This document shows, one piece after another, positions 33,825-44,689 of a stretch of 64,000 nt of DNA (positions within the stretch are counted from its first letter, which is position 1; each line of letters begins with the position of its first letter). Under the pieces are notes generated by a model. It was not told where the DNA came from. It saw only the letters and a program-made list of their open reading frames with translations, and did not search any database. The stretch comes from Toxorhynchites rutilus septentrionalis. Lineage: Eukaryota > Arthropoda > Insecta > Diptera > Culicidae. The stretch spans positions 16,754,416 to 16,818,415 of the forward strand of contig NC_073746.1 of NCBI RefSeq assembly GCF_029784135.1, given 5' to 3'. The translations under genes and the position numbers were made by a program.

Positions 33825-34460
33825 GACGTCGTCCTACGTCAAAAAATTGGAATTCTAATGCATGTGTATAGTTTTAAAAACTAGAAGGGGGTTATAACGG
33901 TTTCTAAAGATTGCTGAAAGTTTTCTTTGTTAGTGTATGAATGGATGAGTATGAGTATGGAATTATTATTAACATGAAACTCAACTATTTCGAACTTGTT
34001 GGTGGTCCATAAAAGAACCGTTGGGTTTGCGTGGTTTTGCAAAAACAACTGTTGAAGTTTGATACATAATTCTATTTTGTTCTCGTCAGAATAATACACG
34101 AGAGTTTTCATGACCGCTCCACGCGGAAGCAGAATAGAGACTGATACTCTTGGATACGATTGCGATCATTCCCTCATGACCATTCCATGCGAAAGCAAAA
34201 CAGAAACTGATGCTCTTGGATACGATTGCATCACGGGAACCGAATGCGCAAATCTTTCTCAGCTCAAGCGCATTTGCAAGCGAGTAAAAGAAATCACAGC
34301 CTGCATGTATTCCCGATGACGGTTTATCCAGGTGCCTTAATTTTACATCCATGTTCGGGAACACATTCCGATCACCACAAAAACAATCATCATCAATAAG
34401 CTAGATTGTTATGATTTCAATAGCCTGCTTTCAAAGCAATTTTCATGTAACAATCATATA
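33825..34460 (+). repeat. Dispersed repeat, copy B, next to a GACGT cap
   Basis: GACGTCGTCCTACGTC is at 33825-33840. The rest from 33930 matches 19085-19625 in reverse, with inner repeats of GAAACTGATGCTCTTGGATA. The cap may define one end of this repeat, tying it to the GACGT-cap family. Confidence 0.5.
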
Positions 34461-34533
34461 ACTCTCTGACATTTTATCTTTCGAATGAAGTGATTATTAT
34501 ACCACTCCATTCAGTCGGTAAAGGGGTACACTA

Positions 34534-35597
34534 GGGTGCCAATGAAAATGGTAATCTCTAATTTCAAAAAGTTACCACATAAAAAATGTTCACCACCTCG
34601 AAACAACACCCTATGCCAACTATCAGCTCAATCGGACTTAAGGGAGAGTGGCGCAAAGTGGTCAAAGTTTGAGTTTTATAAAAATCGAAAAATTTCCCCC
34701 CTCGGGGTTTTCGAAAAAAAAATTTTTTTTGATGCCAAATGCCAAATTGCATGAAACGTCGAGATCTAGTGTCATCTTGAAAAATTTTTTTTGTCAAAAA
34801 TCGACACTCTGGGACTCATTCGAAACTTGCTGCGAAATGTTGATTTGCACGATAATATACCCTATGCAAAATATTAGCTCATTCGAACTTCATTTATTAG
34901 TGTCACAGACGTTAAAATTTGAGTTTTTTTGAAAAACCGAGATCACCGAAAACCGAGGGTTTCAAAAAAATTGTTTGGTACCAAATGTCTAATAATTGCA
35001 TTACTCGTCAAGATTTAATGTTATCTCGAAAAAAAATTTTTGGAGATAACTGTAAATCTCGACGTGTCATGCAATTCTAAGACATTTGGCACCAAAACAG
35101 AATTTTGAAAACTTCGATTTCCGGCGATTTTTTGGTTTTCAAAAAACTGCAACGCTAATAAATGAAGTTCGAATGAGCTAATATTTTGCATATGGTATAT
35201 TATCGTGCAAATCAACAAGTTCCGATTGAAAAATCGAGATAACTATTTTTATTGACACTTAAAACCATACGTTTCGTCTCGTGTTCCGGAAAAAAAAACT
35301 ATGTCCCAGAGTGTCGATTTTTGACAAAAAAAAATTTTGAAATGACACTAGATCTCGACGTTTCATCGATTTTAAGACATTTGGCATAAATTTTTTTTTC
35401 GAAAACCCCGATTTCCTTTACTCTCCCTCTGGCTGATTTTTCGATTTTCAAAAAACTCTAACTTTGACCGCTTTACGCCACTCTCCCTTAAGTCCGATTG
35501 AGCTGAATGAATGTTTTTTCGAGGTGGTGAACATTTTGTATAGGGTAACTTTTTGAAATTTAAGGGTCGTTTTTTTCCCATACATTCATTGGCACCC
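34534..35597. mobile_element. Foldback MITE with TA duplication, 1.06 kb
   Basis: It begins GGGTGCCAATGAAAATGG and ends CATTCATTGGCACCC, with TA at 34532-34533 and 35598-35599. The two halves are inverted copies about 500 bp long: CAATCGGACTTAAGGGAGAG near 34631 mirrors CTCTCCCTTAAGTCCGATTG near 35480. Inner segments are AT-rich. The TA target suggests Tc1/mariner-type mobilisation. It sits 7 bp from the Tc1-like element. Confidence 0.75.
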
Positions 35598-35847
35598 TAG
35601 GGTACACGCTGTCCAACTTCTATAATACCAGGTCTTGATGCTTTGTGTCATTATAAATAAACAATGCTTAAACTTATACTCTAGTGTGTAGGTATTGGTG
35701 ACTACCATACCCTGCATGATTTTCATATGTGTGTGTGCAAGCGCTGAACGTAAACCAAAGGTTTTTTTATTTTCCAAGTGTCAAGTTTCTATAACACCAG
35801 TTACATTTTCCCGTTGTTTTAGTTGTTTTGATTAATTAATCTGGAAA

Positions 35848-36345
35848 ATGCCGGGGAAAAAGGAAAAGTGTTCACAGAGAGAAAAGAAAGACAAATCGAT
35901 GCATTTCACCAAGGAAATGTTGGTATCAGAGAAATTTCTCATCGGATTGGACGATTCCATCAAGCAGTGCTCAATTATTTGACGAATCCTCAAGGATACG
36001 GTAAGAAGGAGAGAGCTTCACGTAAATCGAAGCTCACTGACCTGGATAAGCGGGAAATAGCTAGAACAGATTCAAATACCTCAAAATCGCTTATGCAAAT
36101 AAAGCAATATTTCAATTTAAATGTTACTCGGATAACAAAAAGTTCTTCAATGTATAGATTATCTTCACTGACGAAAAATGTTCAATTAGGATGGTCTTGA
36201 TGGTTTCAACCGGTACTGGCGTGATTTACGGAAGAAGGAACAGTATTTTTCAACCAGGAATTTTTGTGGAGGCTTTCATATCATTTAAGGATTACATACA
36301 TGTTCTGGAATTCTCTCTCCTACCGTTGTTGCGTGGATAACGTCA
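35848..36345 (+). pseudogene. Tc1 transposase, N-terminal and central part, broken
   Basis: The N-terminal helix-turn-helix reads FTERKERQIDAFHQGNVGIR, then HRIGRFHQAVLNYLTNPQGY and GYGKKERASRKSKLTDLDKR, the DNA-binding region and the usual GRPR-like linker of Tc1 transposases. After a deletion and frameshift, FTDEK-type sequence and DGFNRYWRDLRKKEQYFSTR cover the first catalytic aspartate region. Stop codons interrupt (for example before DGLDGFN). The frame ends at the nested repeat near 36345. Confidence 0.8.
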
Positions 36346-36349
36346 CAAA

Positions 36350-37692
36350 AAAAAAATAGTGGGTTATATCTATGATATAACCGCAAGGTTCACGTGGAAC
36401 TACCTTAGCTTAGCAATCATTCGTTTGTATTGATTAAATTCTTGATTGAATGAAACAGTTTCCAAATTCAATTGAGTTCAATATATTTGCTCTGTGAGTG
36501 AAAAAAATTAACAAATGCCGTGTAAAGTCAATTCATTTATTGTGATTGATTGTTCTTCGTTACAAGTAAATTTAATGACGGACCTTTTACGTTTGGTATG
36601 ATGACTAGAACAAAATATATGTACGGAAGAATTATCAAACGTTTGATGAACCAGCCTAAGGCTGAAAATCTTTCCAATAAAGACAAAAAAAAATTATCAA
36701 ACGATTATTTTATTTTACATTTCCCTCTGAAGTTTACATCCCAAAAGTGTACATACTTCTCGAATCTCGAATTTGCTTGAAACTGGGAAGTTCATTCGCT
36801 TCTAGTGTCTGCACGATTTTCCCAGGTTCCTAAGTTTAGAAGATCATGTTAGGACAGACATATTCCACTCTGCACAAAGGCAAGCGAGGACAAAAGTACT
36901 CGCAGTTTGCATTTATTTGCAGAGCCGATTTCCCCAGAAACCTCGGTTTTGAAGTCTGTGTTAGGGAAACACATTTCAATCGGAACAAAAATACCCCCGA
37001 TTTGTATGAATTCGCAATGCCGATTTCCCCACGCTTCATGGATTTGAAGTCTGTGTTAGGGAAACACATTCCAGTCGGAACAAAAATACCCCCGACTTGC
37101 ATGAATTTGAAATACCGATTTCTCCAGGCACCTTGGTTTAGAAATCTCTATTAGGGAACACATTTCGGTGGGAACAAAAGCTCCCCCTACTTTCGTGTGT
37201 TCTTTTTCTTCTTTTTGGCTTTAAGAGGGTTTAAACTTTTCAGTTCACTCGCCTCTGGGCTCTTTCGTGTGTTTGCAATGCCGATTTCGCTGCTTGGTTT
37301 TAAAGTCTGTGTTAGGGAACATTTTTCGATGAGAACAAAAGTCCCCCTACTTTCATGTATTTGCAATGCCGATTTCCCCAAGGCTGCTTGGTTCTGATGG
37401 CTGTGTTAGGGAAACCATAAATCGGGCCAATCAAAACGATGCAGTTAGGGCGTTTAGATAACGCCTAATATTTTACAGTTATTCAATTGTTTATCTAATG
37501 AAAAACAACATTTTGTTAGTTGCGATAGATGCGTAGAAATATTCCCTATCAAGTGATGCAAACATCTCTCCTATCCAGTACGAAATGTTCGAGCTATAAG
37601 CATTCGAAATCTTTCATTTTTTCTTGCATGTTCTGTGTTTAGGTTTTCATTTTACCCTCCATATATTCCGGTTAGACGTAGTCCCACGTCAA
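36350..37692 (-). repeat. GACGT-cap family, tandem-body type, copy 3
   Basis: The left end is a palindrome, GGTTATATCTATGATATAACC (36362-36382), followed by GGTTCACGTGGAACTACC, a mutated inverted cap. The body has units beginning GCCGATTTCC near 36923, 37018, 37115, 37279 and 37367 (about 95 bp apart), each with GTGTTAGGGAA and CGGAACAAAA. The right end is the reversed leader and cap GACGTAGTCCCACGTC (37675-37690). It is inserted in the Tc1 element. No coding region. Confidence 0.7.
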
Positions 37693-37774
37693 AATCACAT
37701 TCCAGCATGTTCTACTATTCATATCAGCATGGAAACTAAGCAATGAATAAGGACCAAAACTTTTTTTTTTGGAC

Positions 37775-38010
37775 TGGTCAGCTCACTCTCCAGATTTGAA
37801 TCTTAGTGGGATCCTTGTACGCAGAATCTACACTGAGAGAAAACGGTACACCACGATTGAAGAGCTCAAGGTCGCAATTCCGGAAACATGGACAAATATC
37901 GAGAAATTCGTTCAGTAGCATTTGGTACATAGTATTCCAACACGAATTTTCCAGGTTATTAGCGTAAATGGCAAGGTTGCCAATTATTGACATGCAAATC
38001 AGCCGATCGT
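37775..38010 (+). pseudogene. Tc1 transposase, C-terminal part, broken
   Basis: It reads DWSAHSPDLNLSGILVRRIY, then TERKRYTTIEELKVAIPETW, the SPDLNPIE block around the second catalytic residues and the helices behind it. PIEN is replaced by LSG, a short deletion that removes the expected glutamate or aspartate partner. After a shift the end reads SVNGKVANY-stop, the family C-terminus. Inactive. Confidence 0.8.
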
Positions 38011-38424
38011 TGTGAATTTTGCATTGATAATCCTCATACCTCATCCTCATCCATAATCATTGATAATTATAGAAACTGGACAGCTGAAATTATCATATTT
38101 AAACACAATAAATAAACAAACAACTCTTTTGAACGAAATTGACGTTTAATATACTTTATTCTAAGCATTCAACAATGTATGAATCTATCTTGTTGAAATT
38201 CTAACTGTTTGTGTTGCAACGAAATAGAATCAGGGTGGTCTTATAGAAGTTGGACAGAGTGTATTAACCCTTTCAATAAGGCAGTGTGCTCCGCCGGAGT
38301 ACGGAGCACTGTGCCCAGAGATGCCTACCTTCTTGATTTTTCAGGATTTCCCAGACTTTTTAGCGCGTTCCATGATATCCTGACGAACACTCAATCTATC
38401 CTGATTTTTGTACTCTTTACATTA

Positions 38425-38545
<121 letters not shown>

Positions 38546-38967
38546 TTCGATATAACGTACATTTCACTTTCAGAATTGTACGTTGTATCGAAGCATAATA
38601 GAGTACTCACAAACGTAGTCTATAATACATAATTGTGTTGCTGTTTTAGTAAAGTTAATGATTAACTTCAATCAGAAGACGAAGCCAGCCTTTCTCATAA
38701 TGTTTCCCTTCGTACTGTTGATTAAAGCTTGATTCATTTAGAATCCGGAATCACAAAACCAGGTGTATTTCGGGTTTGATTGAAGGTACAAAACTTGTTT
38801 TAGCATCACAATACAGATATTTCATTGTTCTATCAGAAAAAAAATGATTTTTTTTTTCTTTTACACTTTGAAAATGTGTACGTTATATCGGGGTAAAATG
38901 TACGTTGTATCGAGTCACGTTATATCGGGGGTACGTTATAAAGAGGGTACGTTACATCGAAGTTTCC

Positions 38968-38970
<3 letters not shown>

Positions 38971-39055
<85 letters not shown>
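38971..39055. repeat. (TA)n microsatellite, ~85 bp
   Basis: Uninterrupted TA, preceded by GTTACATCGAAGTTTCCCTG. Confidence 0.98.
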
Positions 39056-39057
<2 letters not shown>

Positions 39058-39243
39058 TTTCTGTTCGTTTGTGTGCGCATTAAAAACTCGAAAAGTATGG
39101 AACCGATTGAGCTCAAACTATGATACAATATACAAAACAACCAAACACAACTACGATTGTTGTTACAACATAAAAAAATTAAAAATTCAACTCAACCATG
39201 CAACCACAATGTGCCACAGCAAAGCGTGGCAGGGTACAGCTAG
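39056..39243 (+). mobile_element. Helitron-like 3' terminus
   Basis: The hairpin TGCCAC-AGCAAAGC-GTGGCA (39212-39231) is followed 8 nt later by CTAG (39240-39243) and then T. This matches the Helitron rule of a hairpin near a CTRR end inserted before T. The 5' end is not located; it may lie beyond the TA tract. Confidence 0.45.
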
Positions 39244-40027
39244 TTTGTAATAAATATACTGGTTTCCATGTCAAAGTTTTCTGTCATGATAGTTCTCCGG
39301 TTTACACTTGTATATATCTAACATTAAGTTAAATTCTCTAGACGCAAAGCTGTATTTAGTTTTTTCTATCTCTCCCTCAATTGTTTCGTGGCTTTCCAAA
39401 ACTTGCTAGGAAATTTCATGACTTTGTCTGACGAATTTATGAAATTACAACGAGATTAAGTTTAAAGAACAGTATTTCCGCTTATGCGAGGATTTATACC
39501 ATGCTTAGTAATTCTTTTACATATCCGGTCTTCGCCCGAAGAATGATATACTCTGTTTCTGGTGGGATTTGGAATGGATACTGTATTATGAGCTACTACC
39601 TAGCTTTCTGTTTCTCACATGTATGGCTCGCAGCAGTTTTCGACGAGGAAGCAAACATTTTCTGTGAGGATAGAATATTTAAGCTGCGTAAAAGAAGGCG
39701 AAAGATTGGGAAACAGAACTATGGATATAAAATTCAATTATAATGCTTTGATTGAAAATTATGTTTGTGTTTTCCCGAAAATCGACATTATCTTTTCGGA
39801 CAGCCCATTACGAGGTATCCTGATTTATCCTGATTTTTATTTTCATTCTTCTTGATTTTTAAAAATTATGGTTGGCAACCCCGACTGTGCCTAAAAGTAT
39901 GCACATCGCGGTGGTGCGATCGATGTGCAGTATCACTCTCATGTCGTCTAAAGACGACGCTCGTACACACAGCTCATCGCGCGGATGTCGTCTATAGACG
40001 ACGCTCGTAGCGAAAGGGTTTTTTTTT

Positions 40028-43000
40028 GGCAGACTTATCTCACTTCTTAACTAGGCGAACCTAGCCAGAATTTTCACCTGCCCCCGGGCTTCTGAATGCC
40101 AAAGGGGGACTAGGCACTGCGGAATGCACGTATCTGCATGCTCGTGCTGTTTTAGTCCTGACCGAGGAATTGTCGGACAATCGCGCAGGTGCTAAGGATG
40201 ACCGACTTTTGGATGCCGGCCAATTCCTTCTCGATGTTCAACACCTTTAGCGCTTCCAGAAGTGTCTTCGGGATAATTCCAGTTCCAGAGAGAACGACTG
40301 GAACAATTCTTGGGACCTCCCTTAGCCCCCACAGTTCCTTGAGCTCCACGGCCAATGGTCGGTACTTGCAGATTTTGCGACCGTGGGTCTCCTCCAGATT
40401 CTGGTTCAGTGGAATAGCGACATCGATGATGGTGACTTTGCGGTCGCTCTTGTCGTAAACCATTATATCTGGGCGGTTGTGGTGGATCGAGAGGTCGGTC
40501 AGAACAGTGCGATCCCAGTACAGCTTGAAACGGTCATTTTCCAGGACAGGTGCAGGCAGGTACCGGTAGTTTGGTACGTTGTCTTCCAGTAGAGCACATT
40601 GGAGCGCCAGTTGTCGATGAACAATACGGGCCACGTTGTTGTGGCGCTCGGTGTAGGCTGCGTTGGCCAAAACGGGACAGCCTCCCATAATGTGTTCTAT
40701 GTTTTCACCTGGTTGATGGCACATCCGGCAAATGTCATCAACGTCTTGATGCCAGACGTACCGCCTGCAGTTTCTCGTCGGCATTATCCTGTCCTGGATG
40801 GCTATCATGTCGGCTTCTACTACTGAAGAGAGTTCACCACGCGTTAGCCACAGATTAGATGCGGCCTTGTCGACGTGTGGCCGGTCCAGTTGATGGGGGT
40901 GGGCACCATGCACTGCCTTCTGCTTCCAAGCTGCAATCTTCTCCTCCACTGTCTGCAGATTGCAGTTTAGTTGGTACTCCGCTTGCGCCAAGTGCAGAGC
41001 GCTGTATCCTCTGTCAGCGGCGCAGACAGCCCGGTATAGCGCGTTTTGGTTGGCGCGTTCTGCGAAGTACTCGCGCAGTTGTCGTACCTGGGCAACACAC
41101 AGTGCAGAAATGTCGACGATTCCAAGTCCCCCTTCTTTGCGTGGTAGTGAAACTCTCTCCAGTGCCGATTGAGGATGGTGCATTCCGGCCTCTTTGAATG
41201 CTTTCCTCATCCTCCTCTCAAGGTCCTCTAGGTCAGTTTTGCTCCATTTGACTACACCAAAACTGAAGGTCAGCAGGGGAACCGCGAATGTGTTGATCGC
41301 GCGTACCTTGTTCCCCGCGTTGAGGAAAGTCCTCAGGACACAGTTCACTCGACTCAAGAACTTGTCTCGCAGCTCCGTCTTGATGTCGGAGTGGCGAATC
41401 CCGGTGAGCTGTCGGAATCCAAGATATTTATAGGATTCGCCACGAACCATGTCTCTTATAAACTCGCCGTCATAGACCTCGTAGCCTCCGGATTCGGTAA
41501 GTTGTCCTTTCAGCAGGTGGACACAGCGACACTTGTCGAGGCCGAACTCCATACAGATGTCCCTGCTTATGTCTTCGACAACCCGGATAGCTACACCTAG
41601 ACGCTGACGTGAATCAGCGTAGACCTTGAGATCGTCCATGTAAAAGGTATGGGTCACTTCTTCGTGGGCGCCGTCGCCATACCTTATTTTATAGCCATGA
41701 CCGTTTCTATTGAGCGTCCTACTGAGGGGGTTCAATGCCAGACAAAACCAAAGCGGGCTGAAAGAGTCGCCTTGGAATATCCCCCTCTTTATCTGCAGCG
41801 TTCTAGACTGCAACACATTTTCCCCATCACTAAGGTGCAGAGACGTGCTCCACTGCCTCATCGCATGCTGCAGGAACCTAACGACGACGGGATCAATTTT
41901 GTAGAGCTCCAATACCCGGACGAGAAACGAGTGAGGTATGGAGTCATAAGCCTTCCTGTAATCGATATAGGCCATGCTTAGGTTCCGCTGATTATAAACC
42001 GCCTGGCCGACTATGGTTGCGTCGATGATGGCCTGGTCTTAGCAGCCATGCGTATTTTTTCTGCATCCTTTCTGCTCTTCTGCGATGATATGGTGTTGTT
42101 CGCAGTGGGCAGAAACTTTGGCGGTTATGATGCTGCTTAATATCTTGTACAGACTCGATAGGCACGTTATCGGCCTGTACTTTGATGGGTTCAATGTGTT
42201 GCTGTCTTTCGGGAGGAGGAATGTGACGCCACGGGTGGCGAATTCAGGGAGGTTGTGTGGGTCACGTAGCATCTTATTGAAGCACTCAGCTATCTTTTGA
42301 TGTGCGACGGTCAGCTTCTTGTGCCAGAAGTTCTGAACACCATCGGGGCCCGGTGCTGCCCAGTTCCTCAGGTACCGCGAGGCTTCGCGGACATCGTTCT
42401 CTTCGACGATGATAGCTGGCATCTCTCCAATTTCACCACAACTCTCCTCCTCCCGTCTTAACCACATTTGCCCGTCGCGATGTTGTACTGGGGTCTCCCA
42501 AATACCAGCCCAGAAGTTCGTCACATCGCTAATATCTGGCAAACCTTCGCGGTAGTCGGGCTTCTCGTCGCTAATGTGGTCGTAGAACGCTTTTTCGTTA
42601 TCTCTGAACATCCGATTTTGTTCCTGGCGCTTTGCAGAGTCAGAGTAACGTTTCAGCCGTTTAGTTAGGACGCTCAATTGCTGTACCAGTGTGTCGAGTT
42701 TTTCCGTCAGCAGGTGAGCTCCCAGCTGGCGAAGTTCAGTAGGCCGCACGATCACAGCAACTTGGCGACATAATTTCGCCGATCTGCTGCCTCTTTTGTA
42801 CGCCATCAGTCTTCCAATTGCGGCTCGCTTGTTTAGGATCCGTTGCTCCAATCTCCTTCGCCATGGAGGCTCACGCCTTTCACGGAGATGTTGGAGCAGT
42901 CCGCCTCTTGGCCTAATACGGTATCCTAAACTTTTGGCGGTCGCCACAGCAGCACAGTAAACTTTCAGTTGCAGCTCCTCCATGTTCTCAGCATCAACCA

Positions 43001-44079
43001 AGTGCAGCGGAAGAACGTACTCGTTCATGAGCTTTACTGCACTTGTCAGCCTGCGGGAATGCTGCAACTTCGGGATCCTGGGGCGCGACAATGGGTCTGT
43101 GTCGCGGAACTGTGAGATCGCCTCGTCGTAGTGGAAGACCAGATCGCGTAGTAGTTGTTGATCTGGCTGTGGGTCTTCCGGCTCAGGGGGTTGTTGTACT
43201 GTGGCCTCTACTGGTGCTGATTCGCGTGCCCCACTCGCGAATGAATTGCTCAGCCGTACTGAACTTCGTCTCGACACATCGCTTGCTCTGTTGTTCCTGG
43301 AGCTTATTTCTCTCTGCACCTGCTGCTTGATCTCGTCGATTTGCGTTTGGGAGAGCATGTTGTTGCGTACTATCGCTCTACGCCTCGCGTTCATCGCGTT
43401 CTGATCAAGCCTCCCGACGAACTCTGGATACGCTTCCTCGAACATTGTTAGTATTCGAGGGCGACCGCTCATGTCCGTCTCCAAAGCAGTGCAGATGTAA
43501 TAGGCGCGGATCACGAATTCATTCATTTCGTGTGTCCACATGATCCGGCGCCTAGTGGTACCCACAAGTGTGGACGACTGTCGTCTGGCAGTCGCAACAC
43601 GTCTCGTAGGCGCAGCGTTTCTTGGGTGATGTCGATGGCTGCTGTTTCCGTGTGGCGGTAGCTCTTCGGGTTGAACCCGGCTGGTGGCCCGCTCTTGCAC
43701 ATCGCCCTCCAGCCGCTGGCCGCTCGCTCTTACGCCCGTTCCAGGACCAGCTCCAGTTCGGGGACCCTCCTCGGGTGATCGCATTCTAATTACTCTTCGT
43801 GAACGTAGCTCCATTTTCTGGGTGTATCTCCTTTGCCCGGGAGACAGCGGGTTGGCAAGGCTTCCATGACCCGGGAGGCCTTCCCCGGGAGAGATATAGC
43901 GCTCTGACTCGCTCGCACCCCCTCACTTAGCCACTTTCGACACCCGTTCTCGGAGCCAAGACCAGGTGTGTGTTTCCAGTTCACGCCCGATCTAAAAATG
44001 TCGTCATATGATCTTCGTGGAGGCGTGAGATAGGAACATTTGAGACCAACTGGCAGGCTCCTACCCTATGTTGATGAGA
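40028..44079 (-). mobile_element. Dong/R4-like non-LTR retrotransposon, near full length (4.05 kb)
   Basis: A single long frame encodes an N-terminal Myb-like region, RT, a zinc knuckle and a restriction-like endonuclease, the plan of R4/Dong elements. The 3' side (left) meets nine T at 40019-40027; the 5' side (right) meets fourteen T at 44080-44093. Both T-runs belong to the poly(A) of the SINE on the minus strand. Insertion was therefore into a homopolymer. Confidence 0.8.
40152..43814 (-). pseudogene. Dong/R4-like polyprotein, 1220 codons with one internal stop
   Basis: From ATG at 43814, the N-terminal part has RRRIMWTHEMNEFVIRAYY, a Myb-like block typical of Dong/R4-type proteins. RT motifs follow: PGPDGVQNFWHKKL, YRPITCLSSLYKIL, motif A AYIDYRKAYDSIPH, motif B GIFQGDSFSPL and motif C FYMDD. 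A knuckle CRMCHQPGENIEHIMGGC and a restriction-like endonuclease, RPDIMVYD, then VTIIDVAIP, complete it. A TAA at 42039-42041 falls where relatives have lysine (GC-stop-DQAIID); both sides are in the same frame, so one base change broke it. The frame ends at 40152. Otherwise it looks intact, implying a young copy. Confidence 0.85.
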
Positions 44080-44568
44080 TTTTTTTTTTTTTTATCCCAT
44101 TTATTTATTTTGGCTCATTAGCATTTTAGCTGTAACAGAGCCGAATTTTAATCGTGTACATGTCACATGGTTATCATATCTATAATTAGCACATTACACA
44201 GTTGCCATTCGCCAGTATTCCTTCTATACCATTACATATGGTACATTCACACAGTAGCCATTTAGGCGTAAGGGTGTTCTTTCTGTTCTTCCATTATCCA
44301 GTTGGACCACCGGACAGCGGAGACAGTTGTTTGATCATTGTTGAGTTATTTATAGAACAGTAGCCCGATGTGTCTGGCAGAGCAGAGCAGTTGTATGGAT
44401 GAATCGATCTTATTTCGACCGTGGATCGACCTCCATCGCTGATGATTGTTGCGTGGACGTAGCTATTCTGTAACAACACAAAGATGGTCAATGAGGGCCC
44501 TGAGTTTTGAACTCACGATCGATCGCTTACTAAGCGAACGCGCAACCAATGTGGCTACGGAGACCCCC
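44080..44568 (-). mobile_element. tRNA-derived SINE (Feilai-like), with 11-13 bp target duplication
   Basis: On the minus strand it starts GGGGGTCTCCGTAGCCACAT, with an A box TAGCCACATTGG and a B box GAGTTCAAAAC, so it derives from a tRNA. The ~490-bp body ends in AATAAATGGGAT plus poly(A). TAGCGAAAGGG(TT) flanks the whole 40019-44568 block at 40008 and 44569, the duplication made when the SINE entered the piggyBac MITE. Its poly(A) was later split by the Dong-like element. Confidence 0.75.
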
Positions 44569-44589
44569 TAGCGAAAGGGTTAACGTTCA

Positions 44590-44680
44590 AAACCTTGCAC
44601 TCCGACGTCACACTATCGTTTTCGAAACATTGAAAAATCCTGGTACATAAATGAAAGACGTAGTCCTACGTCAAAAGTCG
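44590..44680. repeat. Isolated GACGT cap
   Basis: GACGTAGTCCTACGTC is at 44657-44672. No matching partner or body was recognised close by. Confidence 0.5.
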
Positions 44681-44689
44681 ATCAGAAAC

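Larger units (their letters stand above)
35605..38261 (+). mobile_element. Tc1-like transposon split by a GACGT-cap repeat
   Basis: The ends are inverted: CACGCTGTCCAACTTCTATA (35605) and TATAGAAGTTGGACAGAGTG (38242-38261), each next to TA (35603-35604, 38262-38263). Transposase remnants lie on both sides of the insertion: 35860-36340 and 37775-38000. Without the nested 1.35 kb the element would be about 1.3 kb, normal for Tc1. Confidence 0.85.

Noticed and set aside
36920..37400. ~95-bp spaced repeats as a CRISPR array
   Set aside because: Whole units repeat without unique spacers, and the context is a eukaryotic intron.
40189..41981. Plus-strand frames opposite the Dong-like polyprotein
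   Set aside because: Antisense shadows of a well-supported minus-strand coding sequence; similar shadows lie opposite both I-type ORF2 copies.
44490..44568. tRNA gene
   Set aside because: A and B boxes are present but the cloverleaf is incomplete and the sequence continues into a SINE body with poly(A). The head at 3600-3663 was rejected for the same reason.
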